Positions 1-6,279 are shown, counted from the first letter of the stretch. The stretch is DNA of 10,234 bases from Nitrospiraceae bacterium (GCA_005793285.1 SXPO01000079.1:1-10234), one strand, 5' to 3'. Numbers and translations: made by a program. Notes: a model not told the origin generated them from the letters alone.

Positions 1-131
1 AGCTGGTCATCCTGCTGCTGAATGCGCTGCTGCAGAACCTTCTCGGTTTGTTTCAGATCGGACTGGTGCGCGACACAACCGCAGAGAAAAGCGAACAGGG
101 CCACGACGACCACGGCCTCAGTATGTTTCAT
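1..131 (-). CDS. cpoB: Coiled-coil lipoprotein in the CpoB/YbgF position, N-terminal fragment (3' end outside window)
   Basis: Only the first 43 codons are in the window; the gene runs off the left edge. The visible protein starts MKHTEAVVVVALFAFLCGC, which is a short signal peptide with a lipobox-like LCGC (Cys19), so a lipoprotein is predicted. After it comes a polar, Gln-rich stretch (residues 24-43) of the kind found in coiled coils. The start is fixed by an AGGAGG ribosome site 10 bases upstream. The gene is the last of the tolQ-tolR-tolA-tolB-pal series, which is where cpoB (ybgF) sits in Proteobacteria. CpoB there has an N-terminal coiled coil and C-terminal TPRs and links Tol-Pal to peptidoglycan synthase activity at the septum. 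Identity therefore rests on position and N-terminal character, because the TPR part cannot be seen. Escherichia coli CpoB is a soluble periplasmic protein, so the lipobox is a difference. Any other coiled-coil lipoprotein remains possible. Confidence 0.6.
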   Translation of the reverse strand, partial: MKHTEAVVVVALFAFLCGCVAHQSDLKQTEKVLQQRIQQQDDQ

Positions 132-141
132 GCGCCGGGGA

Positions 142-147
142 CCTCCT
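142..147 (-). promoter_or_regulatory. Ribosome binding site of the cpoB-like gene
   Basis: The minus strand carries AGGAGG, with 10 bases before the ATG that ends at position 129. It decides the start of the truncated lipoprotein gene and shows that it is translated independently of pal, which ends 113 bases upstream. Confidence 0.75.
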
Positions 148-154
148 CTTCTTC

Positions 155-195
155 ATATGATCCCGTAGAATCATATCACGCACCCCACCGTGCGT
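155..195 (-). repeat. Two tandem perfect hairpins between pal and the cpoB-like gene
   Basis: Two perfect inverted repeats lie side by side. ACGCAC (178-183) pairs with GTGCGT (190-195) around a 6-base loop. ATATGAT (155-161) pairs with ATCATAT (170-176) around an 8-base loop. In the pal mRNA direction the GC-rich hairpin comes first and the AT-rich one follows, ending just before the ribosome site at 142-147. Neither is followed by a T-run, so they do not look like an intrinsic terminator. They could protect the upstream mRNA 3' end, reduce expression of the last gene, or mark a processing site. Confidence 0.5.
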
Positions 196-244
196 ATGTC
201 GTTGCGTAAACACTCCTCGAAGGCCGCCACCGTGATCCGACTGA

Positions 245-916
245 CTACTTCCCCGCTTTAACAACCATATGCCCACGGCGATTCTGTGCGTAGCACGACT
301 CCGTATGCTCGGCGCAGACCGGCCGCTCTTTGCCGTACGATACGACCAGCAGCTGTTTGGGAGACACGCCAAGTTCGACCAGATAGTTCCGAACCGACTT
401 GGCGCGCTTCTCGCCCAGCACCAGATTATAGGCCAACGTGCCGCGCTCATCACAGTGCCCCTCGACTGTCACGTGAGCGCCCGAGTTCGACTTGATCCAC
501 TCCGCATTGCGGGCCAAGACCTGACGGCCTTCTTCGGAAATGGCAAAACTATCATAGGCAAACAAGACATCCCGCAACCCAGCGGCCTCCGAGGCGAGTT
601 GTTCGGCCCGAAGCTCTTCCATCTGGCGCGAAGCGCTGCCAGGATCGGCCTTGGCAGTCAACGTATTCCCCCCGAGTCGCTCTTCAGACGGATTCTTATC
701 CAATCCGCGCAATCCATCCGAGCCATTCTGTCCGAAAAACGAGGTGTCAGGGATATTCTGGCTGACTCCGCCCTCATTGGAGCCTTTGGCCGCTCCCTGC
801 TGTGCGGATTGCCCCTCTCCTCCGGACTGGACCGCCTTGGAGAAACAACCGGATAGACCCAACAGGATCGATCCGAGAATCAATGGCGCACACATGATCG
901 ATTGCAACCGTTTCAT
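245..916 (-). CDS. pal: Pal, peptidoglycan-associated outer-membrane lipoprotein
   Basis: Pal anchors the outer membrane to peptidoglycan and binds TolB; with TolQRA it drives outer-membrane constriction at division. The 223-residue protein has a lipoprotein signal with lipobox LSGC (Cys24). A long Gly/Ser/Asn/Gln-rich linker follows (about 25-95), then a short helical stretch, then an OmpA-like domain at about 115-221. That domain carries the diaminopimelate-binding motif VEGHCDERGT (151-160, Asp156) and LGEKRA with Arg171. Cys201 and Cys208 flank a loop before QNRRG and may form a disulfide; Cys155 replaces the Thr or Ala usual in enterobacterial Pal. The start has AGGAGG 9 bases upstream. 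The gene lies 82 bases after tolB and before the cpoB-like gene, in the usual Tol operon order. The linker is longer than in E. coli Pal. Confidence 0.95.
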   Translation of the reverse strand: MKRLQSIMCAPLILGSILLGLSGCFSKAVQSGGEGQSAQQGAAKGSNEGGVSQNIPDTSFFGQNGSDGLRGLDKNPSEERLGGNTLTAKADPGSASRQMEELRAEQLASEAAGLRDVLFAYDSFAISEEGRQVLARNAEWIKSNSGAHVTVEGHCDERGTLAYNLVLGEKRAKSVRNYLVELGVSPKQLLVVSYGKERPVCAEHTESCYAQNRRGHMVVKAGK

Positions 917-925
917 ATTCCCACT

Positions 926-931
926 CCTCCT
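926..931 (-). promoter_or_regulatory. Ribosome binding site of pal
   Basis: AGGAGG on the minus strand, 9 bases before the pal ATG at 916-914. It fixes the start that gives the complete lipoprotein signal peptide. The 82-base tolB-pal gap (917-998) holds no other recognisable element. Confidence 0.75.
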
Positions 932-998
932 ACAATTAAAGAGTTACTCCCACTTTCATACAGAGAACGCCCCTGTCGCACAAGACCCCACAGTGCTG

Positions 999-2339
999 TT
1001 ACGACGCAGGCGACCAGGTCGGCGCGCTGTTGTGCGTTCCGGTGAACGTGATCTGTTCGAGATCTTTTCCGTCGGCATTGATCATGTAAATCTGGCTCTT
1101 CCCTCCGGCCGTCGAACTGAAGACGAGATGCCGTCCGTCCGGAGACCAGGACGGAGCATCATCGACGCCTGGCCCACTCGTCAGTTGTACGCGCTTTTGG
1201 CCGTCCGGAGTGATCAAACAAATCTTGTACTCTTTCTTCGGGCTTCGGCAGACATAGGCAATCCAATTGCCGCGAGGCGACCAGGCCGGCGCCGCATTAT
1301 AGTTTCCTTCGAATGTCAGCCGGCGCACATTTGTCCCATCCATGCTCATGAGAAAAATCTGCGGCCCGCCGCTTCTGTCCGACGTAAAGACCAGTTCTCG
1401 GCCGGACGGAGACCACGAAGGCGAGAGATCGCCGCCGGCATGCACCGTCAATCGCTGCATCGCCTTTGTGCGCGTGTCCAAGCTGTAGAGATCGGAGTTT
1501 CCCTCGTGGCTGGATGCAAACGCCAAAAAGTTCCCATCGGGTGACAGGGCCGGGGTGATATTGAGTCCGCTCAACGACACGAGCGTCCAGCGCTTTCCCG
1601 TCGCCAACTCGATCATGTCGATGTTTTGCGTGTTCCGATTGCGATAGGCCGTGAACACGATGAACCGCCGGTCCGGCGACCATTTGGGCATGAGATTTAA
1701 GAATCCATCGGCCGTCAACTGACGCGAGTCGTATCCGTCGTAGTCCATCACGAACAATTCACGGGCTGAACCCTGCTCGGACACATACGCGATTTTCGTC
1801 CGGGCGATGCCCGGCTCTCCCGTATACCGAAACACCAGTTCGTCGGCAAAACGATGCGCCATCAACCGCACGACAGACGTGCCTCCTGCATAGCGTTTGC
1901 CGCCGACCATCTCATCACTGCCGGCATCGTACACATACCCGTCCATGTTGACATCAGGGTCTTTGGCGTCGTTCGTCATCCCAGCCTTGCCCCACACAAT
2001 GACGGACACGCCCTGCTCGGCGGCTTTCTTGAACTCAGGGTCCGGTACGGCCCCCAAGTGACCGACCTTGATCCCGATGCTGGGCAAGTCGACAAGAGAA
2101 AAGACCAGCGACCGACGCACATCCGCCTTCAGCACTTCTTCGATGCGGCTCCCCAGCCTGATCCGTCCTTCGGGCGATTCGGCGCCGCCGCTGTTGTCGA
2201 TCCCGGCGACTCCCAGCGGAATCTTCTGAAAGTCCGGCCTGGCCGCCTCTAAAAATACGTCCGTCGCGCCGGACTCGATAATCCAGGCGAGCCCGACCGA
2301 CAGGCACAAGCTGATGAAGACGACGATGCGAAATGTCAT
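999..2339 (-). CDS. tolB: TolB, periplasmic beta-propeller of the Tol-Pal system
   Basis: TolB is the periplasmic partner that binds Pal and, through its N-terminus, TolA. The 446-residue protein starts with a hydrophobic signal segment (about 3-22), with likely cleavage near SGA/TD. An N-terminal alpha/beta domain follows (about 40-172), containing the family-typical IVWGKA stretch and a conserved-looking RFADELVFRYTGEPGIA. A PD40 six-bladed propeller fills the rest. Six blade motifs are visible: KWSPD (219), ALSPDG (264), SWSPSG (308), AWSPRG (352), SWSPDG (397) and TWSPAS (441). The last one ends the protein. Length is normal for the family (about 430). The start codon lies 3 bases beyond the tolA stop, so the two are probably translationally coupled; a weak AGGGG precedes it inside the tolA end. 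Confidence 0.95.
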   Translation of the reverse strand: MTFRIVVFISLCLSVGLAWIIESGATDVFLEAARPDFQKIPLGVAGIDNSGGAESPEGRIRLGSRIEEVLKADVRRSLVFSLVDLPSIGIKVGHLGAVPDPEFKKAAEQGVSVIVWGKAGMTNDAKDPDVNMDGYVYDAGSDEMVGGKRYAGGTSVVRLMAHRFADELVFRYTGEPGIARTKIAYVSEQGSARELFVMDYDGYDSRQLTADGFLNLMPKWSPDRRFIVFTAYRNRNTQNIDMIELATGKRWTLVSLSGLNITPALSPDGNFLAFASSHEGNSDLYSLDTRTKAMQRLTVHAGGDLSPSWSPSGRELVFTSDRSGGPQIFLMSMDGTNVRRLTFEGNYNAAPAWSPRGNWIAYVCRSPKKEYKICLITPDGQKRVQLTSGPGVDDAPSWSPDGRHLVFSSTAGGKSQIYMINADGKDLEQITFTGTHNSAPTWSPAS

Positions 2340-2342
2340 GTC

Positions 2343-3317
2343 TTACCCCTGTGATTCGCCGATGGTAAAGGTGAAATGGGCGTCGAAATACGCCTCCGTC
2401 AATTCCGGAGGAAAGACCGGCAAGGGAGTCGCACTGAGCACCGCCCGTTTCCCGGCCAAGTCGTAGTACTCATTGCCGGACGATTGCTCGATCGCCACCC
2501 CGGTCACCGATCCATTCCGATGCAGTCTGAATTGCACAATGACCACATACCCCTGGCCGGCTGCATCCACCGGCGGCGCATTCCAAAAACTACTGATTCG
2601 CTGCCGCACACGCCCCAGATATGCATTCGACCCCGGCGCCACTCCAGGAACTTTGAGCGTCGTATCAACAACCTTGATACTCGGCGACTTCGCTTCGACA
2701 TGAGGCGCAGGCTTCGGCGCGATGTCGGCAGGCGCCGCTTTCGGAAGCTCGAACTTTTTGATCTTCTTGAACTCCTCATCCAACTCTTTATTCAAATCTT
2801 CCGTGAGAGACGGCTGCGGCTTGGCTGCCGAATGCTTGATCCGCTCCTTCGTGTCGGTGACGACTGGAACATCGGGCAACTGGATTGGCTGTTTCTTCGG
2901 TTTTTCCGTCGGGCTGAAATCTCCAAATTTTGGAGCATTGGCCGGCAGTGAAAGACCCTTCATGACATCGCCCATGACGTCATTGGACCGCGCTTTCACT
3001 GGCGCAGGCACCGGAGCCATTTTTGCACGTGGGGCAGGTCTGGCAGGCGGAGCAGACGCGGGAACCTCCGCTGCTTTGGGTTCGCTCTTTTGCGGTTCGT
3101 CTACATGCACCGGCGGGGCGGGCATTGTGGCAAGCGCAATCTCGATGGACGCCAGAGGCTGTTCACCATGCTTGGGCAGACGAATCCACGAGACCATCGC
3201 CAGCACACACACATGCGCAACGAGGGAAATCGCCACCGCACGCCACAAGCGGCGACTCAACTCCGTCTGCCGCTCATCGCTCAACCAGAAATCAGCCGAT
3301 CCTGAGGCCTGTGCCAT
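2343..3317 (-). CDS. tolA: TolA-like protein with TonB C-terminal domain
   Basis: This is the energy-transducing link between TolQR in the inner membrane and TolB/Pal. The 324-residue protein has a cytoplasmic N-terminus (1-25) and one membrane segment (about 26-45). That segment contains Ser31 and His35, the SxxxH pattern by which TolA and TonB contact TolQ and ExbB. A periplasmic region rich in Pro, Ala and Lys follows (about 65-170), then a short charged helix (about 170-190). A TonB/TolA C-terminal domain fills about 232-322, with YLGRVRQRISSFWNAPP, VVIVQFRLHRNGSV and a late PLPVFPPEL. The long Ala/Lys helix of enterobacterial TolA is missing, so on structure alone it could be called TonB; its place between tolR and tolB favours TolA. 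It starts 50 bases after tolR. An AGAGG about 9 bases upstream of the ATG is the likely ribosome site. Confidence 0.88.
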   Translation of the reverse strand: MAQASGSADFWLSDERQTELSRRLWRAVAISLVAHVCVLAMVSWIRLPKHGEQPLASIEIALATMPAPPVHVDEPQKSEPKAAEVPASAPPARPAPRAKMAPVPAPVKARSNDVMGDVMKGLSLPANAPKFGDFSPTEKPKKQPIQLPDVPVVTDTKERIKHSAAKPQPSLTEDLNKELDEEFKKIKKFELPKAAPADIAPKPAPHVEAKSPSIKVVDTTLKVPGVAPGSNAYLGRVRQRISSFWNAPPVDAAGQGYVVIVQFRLHRNGSVTGVAIEQSSGNEYYDLAGKRAVLSATPLPVFPPELTEAYFDAHFTFTIGESQG

Positions 3318-3367
3318 GAACGTCTGCCTCTATGTTCCTTCGGCGGAGCAGACTGCCGCGAAGAACT

Positions 3368-3811
3368 TCATTTCTTGCGCGCTGATGTCACGGCATCGAC
3401 AACACGCTCAGGGCCGGCAGGATCGGTCACCATGCCGAGTTTTTCGATGCCGGCTTTCTTGACTCCATCCATGACCTGAATGACCACGCCATACGGCACA
3501 TCGCGATCAGCCCGCAGATAGAGCGACACCTCCTTGTGCTCCTCTTTGAGCACACGGAGCTTGTGCTCCAACTGCGCGACACTCACCGGATCTTTATCGA
3601 GGTAGAGGCGCTGATCTTTTTCGATCGCGAGCACCGCCCGGATCTCCGGCTTGATCGTATTTGAAGCGGACGTCGGTAGCTTGATGTCCATCCCGCGATA
3701 GAGCATCGGAGCCGTTACCATGAAGATCACCAGCAGCACCAGCACAACATCGACGAGAGGGATGACGTTGATCTCCGCCAAAAACCGCCGCTGCCTGTTC
3801 TCGAGCATCAT
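3368..3811 (-). CDS. tolR: TolR, ExbD-family proton-channel subunit
   Basis: TolR pairs with TolQ in the proton-driven motor of the Tol-Pal system. The 147-residue protein has a short cytoplasmic N-terminus with [17 protein letters not shown], one membrane segment (about 18-37), and a periplasmic ExbD/TolR domain (about 55-140) ending with [11 protein letters not shown] and a Lys-rich tail. Asp21, in [19 protein letters not shown], matches the pore aspartate of E. coli TolR (Asp23). Length is normal for the family. The start codon overlaps the tolQ stop in ATGA (3811-3808), so translation is coupled. A second ATG follows directly and could also serve as the start. GGGAGTGAAGGG within the tolQ end provides the ribosome site. 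Confidence 0.95.
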   Translation of the reverse strand: MMLENRQRRFLAEINVIPLVDVVLVLLVIFMVTAPMLYRGMDIKLPTSASNTIKPEIRAVLAIEKDQRLYLDKDPVSVAQLEHKLRVLKEEHKEVSLYLRADRDVPYGVVIQVMDGVKKAGIEKLGMVTDPAGPERVVDAVTSARKK

Positions 3812-4530
3812 CCCTTCACTCCCCCATGAACAGGAGAAACCGAAGCCACCGGTTTCGTTTTATCCGGAAGCAACGCAAGCAACTCGACCACGACAGCATC
3901 CATGTGGAACGCCGTGCGGCGGATGCGCGTGAGAAAATAGTTGTAGGCGATGACGGCGGGAATCGCCGCAAACAGTCCGGCCGCCGTCGCAATCAATGCC
4001 TCTGACACACCGGGCGCCACGGCGGCAATACTGGCCGTGCCTTGCGTGCCGATTTCGCGGAACGAATCGATAATCCCCATGACCGTGCCGAGCAATCCCA
4101 CAAACGGGCTGATATTCCCAGTCGTCGCCAGAAACGGTAAAAACGATTCCAGTTTGGCGATTTGGCCCTGGGCAATGTGCGCGCCGGTCCGCTCCACGAC
4201 ATGCCGATCGATTGTCGGCGCTCCGTCGCCGCCATACGACGCCCGGCCTGCTCCAGAGACATGGCCCAATCGTTCAGTCACACCATGGAAAATTTTCGCG
4301 CAGGGACTCCCGCTTGTCCGCTGAGCATGCCGCGCGACTTCATCGAGATCTTTGGCCTTTGAGAGCACCGCCATAAACCGGCGATCTGCCTCGTCAGTCG
4401 TACGGAACGTCTTCCACTTAAAGAGAATGATGCCCCAAGAAATGATCGAAAAACACACGAGCAGAAACAGCACGATTTTCGAGATCACCCCGAGCGACGC
4501 GATAAGTCCTATGGGACCGGATTGAAACAT
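3808..4530 (-). CDS. tolQ: TolQ, MotA/TolQ/ExbB-family proton-channel subunit
   Basis: TolQ forms, with TolR, the inner-membrane proton channel that energises TolA. The 240-residue protein has the three membrane segments of the family: about 15-37, 133-155 and 170-198, with a cytoplasmic loop between the first two. The signature [18 protein letters not shown] (140-157) is present. Thr149 and Thr182 have the same 33-residue spacing as the channel residues Thr145 and Thr178 of E. coli TolQ. It is the first gene of the tol operon; no ybgC precedes it, since a tRNA gene lies upstream. The AAAGGAGAGGG ahead of the start is slightly far from the ATG (9-13 bases). The upstream 256 bases hold its likely control region. 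Confidence 0.95.
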   Translation of the reverse strand: MFQSGPIGLIASLGVISKIVLFLLVCFSIISWGIILFKWKTFRTTDEADRRFMAVLSKAKDLDEVARHAQRTSGSPCAKIFHGVTERLGHVSGAGRASYGGDGAPTIDRHVVERTGAHIAQGQIAKLESFLPFLATTGNISPFVGLLGTVMGIIDSFREIGTQGTASIAAVAPGVSEALIATAAGLFAAIPAVIAYNYFLTRIRRTAFHMDAVVVELLALLPDKTKPVASVSPVHGGVKG

Positions 4531-4574
4531 GGGAGTCTACCCTCTCCTTTTTCCGGTGAATACACCGCACCGTA

Positions 4575-4604
4575 AATATGGAGTGTGCCAGACACTGAAG
4601 ACAA
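4575..4604 (-). promoter_or_regulatory. Candidate sigma70-type promoter of the tol operon with an operator-like dyad
   Basis: On the minus strand TTGTCT (4604-4599, four of six consensus bases) and CATATT (4580-4575, four of six) are 18 bases apart, so transcription would start near 4568, about 38 bases before tolQ. The spacer holds an inverted repeat, AGTGT-5-ACACT (4582-4596), placed like a repressor site between the two boxes. Both boxes are imperfect, so this is a candidate only. Confidence 0.35.
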
Positions 4605-4649
4605 TGGTGGGACCACGAAATGCGGAATGCACAGGGACCAGGCTCGGCT

Positions 4650-4699
4650 TTGTCCTCTGCCTCACCGGCTGTTATTTCCTATACTCTGGTGAGGGACAA
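4650..4699. repeat. Interrupted inverted repeat upstream of tolQ
   Basis: CCTCACC (4660-4666) is the reverse complement of GGTGAGG (4688-4694). Outside it, TTGTC (4650-4654) pairs with GACAA (4695-4699), with a 5-base bulge on one side. The loop (4667-4687) is AT-rich, containing TTATTTCCTATACT. The element lies between the tRNA-Asp gene and the candidate tol promoter. It could be a long RNA hairpin or a binding site; no T-run supports a terminator. Confidence 0.4.
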
Positions 4700-4718
4700 C
4701 TCCACTTCTGCGTAGCCC

Positions 4719-4740
4719 TGAAGGAGGCGCACCTCCTTCA
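4719..4740. repeat. Perfect 9-bp hairpin downstream of tRNA-Asp
   Basis: TGAAGGAGG (4719-4727) and CCTCCTTCA (4732-4740) form a perfect stem with a 4-base loop. It lies 46 bases past the 3' end of tRNA-Asp in the direction of that transcript. No T-run follows on either strand, so termination is doubtful; processing or 3' protection of the tRNA transcript is possible. One arm is a perfect Shine-Dalgarno sequence and the other resembles the 16S rRNA 3' end, but no start codon is suitably placed to use it. Confidence 0.45.
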
Positions 4741-4786
4741 ACCTTCCTCTTGCAGATTAGCACCTGCGGCATGACATCGGAAAAAA

Positions 4787-4864
4787 TGGCGGGGCCGACG
4801 GGATTTGAACCCGCGACCTCCAGATTGACAATCTGGCGTCCTAACCAGGCTGAACGACGGCCCC
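4787..4864 (-). tRNA. tRNA-Asp (anticodon GUC)
   Basis: The minus strand folds as a complete cloverleaf: acceptor stem GGGGCCG/CGGCCCC, D-stem GTTC/GGAC, anticodon stem CCAGA/TCTGG around loop TTGTCAA, and a T-arm with TTCAAAT. The anticodon GTC is at 4829-4827, which reads Asp codons. Discriminator G is at 4790 and an encoded CCA is at 4789-4787, followed by a run of six T (4786-4781). It lies 123 bases downstream of tRNA-Val, on the same strand. Confidence 0.97.
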
Positions 4865-4930
4865 TTAAATCTGTTTGTACTGAGGATCGGAACGACACAA
4901 CCCCATCAGCGGTCGTCGATCACGTCCAAA

Positions 4931-4958
4931 ATTATATATTCGTTGACGATTCAATCAC
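4931..4958 (-). promoter_or_regulatory. Candidate promoter of tRNA-Asp
   Basis: A consensus -10 box TATAAT (4936-4931, minus strand) follows a weak -35, GTGATT (4958-4953), at a 16-base spacing. Start would be near 4924, about 60 bases before the mature tRNA end. The 123-base tRNA gap is AT-rich only around this site. Read-through from the tRNA-Val promoter is an alternative. Confidence 0.45.
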
Positions 4959-4987
4959 TGGTCCGATCTCGCGCCCCAAGTCATTCT

Positions 4988-5063
4988 TGGTAGGCGGAAC
5001 AGGGATCGAACCTGTGACCTCTGCCTTGTAAGGGCAGCGCTCTCCCAACTGAGCTATCCGCCC
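4988..5063 (-). tRNA. tRNA-Val (anticodon UAC)
   Basis: The minus strand folds as a canonical 76-base tRNA including CCA: acceptor stem GGGCGGA/TCCGCCT (with one G-T pair at the end), D-arm GCTCAGTTGGGAGAGC, anticodon stem CTGCC/GGCAG around CTTACAA, and T-arm ACAGG-TTCGATC-CCTGT. The anticodon TAC at 5030-5028 reads Val codons. Discriminator A is at 4991 and encoded CCA at 4990-4988. Confidence 0.97.
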
Positions 5064-5087
5064 GACTTTCTTCACAAGTACCGGCGG

Positions 5088-5116
5088 AGGTTATCAAGTC
5101 CCCACTGCCATGTCAA
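5088..5116 (-). promoter_or_regulatory. Promoter of tRNA-Val
   Basis: On the minus strand a perfect -35 TTGACA (5116-5111) is 17 bases from TAACCT (5093-5088). The start would be near 5081, about 18 bases before the tRNA 5' end. The stretch after the -10 (CCGCCGG) is GC-rich, as in promoters of stable RNAs under stringent control. It begins just 35 bases past the xerD stop, so the tRNAs do not depend on xerD transcription. Confidence 0.65.
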
Positions 5117-5150
5117 TCGGTTCTCGCACCAGATAACTGACCATGCCTAT

Positions 5151-6092
5151 TCATGGGCGAGACAGCCTCCGTCCGGCCTGCCGCGGAAAGTATTGCCGAT
5201 GGACCTGCTTCAGCCGGCTACGCTCCACATGGGTATAGATCTGAGTCGTGGCAATATCGGCGTGACCGAGCATCGTCTGTACGGCCCGCAGATCAGCTCC
5301 GCCCTCCAACAAGTGGGTCGCAAAGGAATGTCGCAACATATGCGGGGAGATCGGCTTTGCAATCCCCGCGCGCTGCGCACGTCGCCGCAGCAGTTTCCAA
5401 CATGCCTGCCTCGTCAACGCGCGCGCGCGACGCGACACGAACAAGGCGCGAGACATCCGGCCTTTCAGCAGCACCGGCCGCACATGTGCGACATAATCGG
5501 CCAGCAGATCCCGTGCCTGCTGTCCCATCGGCACGACTCGCTCCTTAGCCCCCTTGCCCATGACGCGCAGACAACTCGCATTCAAATCAATCTGCGAGAC
5601 AGCGAGTCCGACAAGCTCGGAGACTCGGAGACCCGAGGCATACAGTAATTCCAGCATCGCGCGGTCCCGGCAATCTTCAGCGCCGGAACCGGTCGGCACA
5701 TCCAGCAACCGGACGACTTCCTGCATCGTCAACGTCTTCGGCAACCGGACAGACCGTCGCCTCGCCGTGAGATCGCGCAGCGGATTCACATTCACAAGTT
5801 GTTCACGAACGAGGAAACGAAACCACCCGCGCAGCGCCGAGAGTATGCGGGCGATGGACGACGCCGCAAGCGGCTGCCGTTTCAGCCTCGCGAGAAACGC
5901 CACCACGACCTGCGGCGCAATCGGTTCGCCCATACCAATCTGATGCTGCGCCAAGTAGTGCTGGAACTTGGTAAGATCGCGCCGGTACGACTCGAGGCTA
6001 TTGGTTGCCAAACCACCCTCGACACGCAACCGCGCCAAGTATCGTTCAATAAGCGGATCGATGACAGAGGCCAATGAATCAGCCACGCTCAT
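5151..6092 (-). CDS. xerD: XerD-type site-specific tyrosine recombinase
   Basis: XerD works with XerC at dif to resolve chromosome dimers at cell division. The 313-residue protein has an N-terminal SAM-like core-binding domain (about 10-100) and a C-terminal catalytic domain (about 115-300). All six catalytic residues are present: Arg156 (SGLR), Lys180 (MGKGAKERVVPMG), His251 and Arg254 (SPHMLRHSFATHLLEGG), His277 (LGHADIATTQIYTH) and Tyr286. Their spacing matches E. coli XerD almost exactly (148, 172, 244, 247, 270, 279). Length and the C-terminal VHRQYFPR tail favour XerD over XerC, though XerC cannot be fully excluded. Although tRNA genes lie beside it, the protein lacks the extra N-terminal domain of phage integrases and no attachment repeats are visible, so it looks like the housekeeping enzyme. 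The ribosome site is weak. Confidence 0.9.
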   Translation of the reverse strand: MSVADSLASVIDPLIERYLARLRVEGGLATNSLESYRRDLTKFQHYLAQHQIGMGEPIAPQVVVAFLARLKRQPLAASSIARILSALRGWFRFLVREQLVNVNPLRDLTARRRSVRLPKTLTMQEVVRLLDVPTGSGAEDCRDRAMLELLYASGLRVSELVGLAVSQIDLNASCLRVMGKGAKERVVPMGQQARDLLADYVAHVRPVLLKGRMSRALFVSRRARALTRQACWKLLRRRAQRAGIAKPISPHMLRHSFATHLLEGGADLRAVQTMLGHADIATTQIYTHVERSRLKQVHRQYFPRQAGRRLSRP

Positions 6093-6161
6093 TCACCGGC
6101 GCACACAGCGGTATTCTTCCTGAGCGTCATCGGCACCCCCCGCGCAAGGATGAGGAACGAA

Positions 6162-6190
6162 ACTATAGCCAACTCCCGCTGCGAACACAA
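6162..6190 (-). promoter_or_regulatory. Candidate promoter of xerD
   Basis: Minus strand: TTGTGT (6190-6185, three of six) and TATAGT (6167-6162, five of six) at the ideal 17-base spacing. The start would be near 6155, giving a leader of about 63 bases to the xerD ATG at 6092. It is arranged back to back with the rightward promoter at 6211-6239. Confidence 0.45.
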
Positions 6191-6210
6191 TGAACACGCC
6201 GTGGTTCTCC

Positions 6211-6239
6211 TTGACACCTTGCCCCCTTTCCGATACTAG
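6211..6239 (+). promoter_or_regulatory. Candidate promoter of the LpoA-like gene
   Basis: A perfect -35 TTGACA (6211-6216) is followed at 17 bases by TACTAG (6234-6239, three of six); GATACT at 6232-6237 is an alternative -10 with closer spacing. Transcription would begin near 6246, which is downstream of the ATG at 6190 and upstream of the ATG at 6280. This supports the later start for the gene. Confidence 0.5.
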
Positions 6240-6279
6240 TCAGTCGGTACGGGACAGACTCTGCCGCCGTTCAAACACC

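Noticed and set aside
651..1544. Long plus-strand frame opposite pal and tolB
   Set aside because: It is a shadow of two clear genes; the protein is Arg-rich with no domain.
4579..4595. A sigma54-like TGGCAC on the minus strand before tolQ
   Set aside because: The matching -12 element (TTGC) is absent at the required spacing.
4529..4774. Plus-strand open frame of 81 codons upstream of tolQ
   Set aside because: It starts at the tolQ start codon on the other strand, has no ribosome site, and its translation has no recognisable domain; it crosses both inverted repeats.
4921..4960. AT-rich stretch near tRNA-Asp as a possible dif site for XerD
   Set aside because: It does not show the two 11-base binding arms around a 6-base centre of dif; it fits a -10 promoter box better.
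4662..5031. Short reading frames across the tRNA genes with protein-like strings such as GPTGFEPATSRL and GGTGIEPVTSAL
   Set aside because: These strings are the known spurious translations of tRNA T-arms and anticodon arms; the DNA there is tRNA-Asp and tRNA-Val on the minus strand.
5151..6092. The recombinase as an integrase of a genomic island inserted at the tRNA genes
   Set aside because: It has XerD length and spacing of catalytic residues, the tRNAs are complete, no partial tRNA copy or direct repeat is seen, and the neighbours are housekeeping genes.
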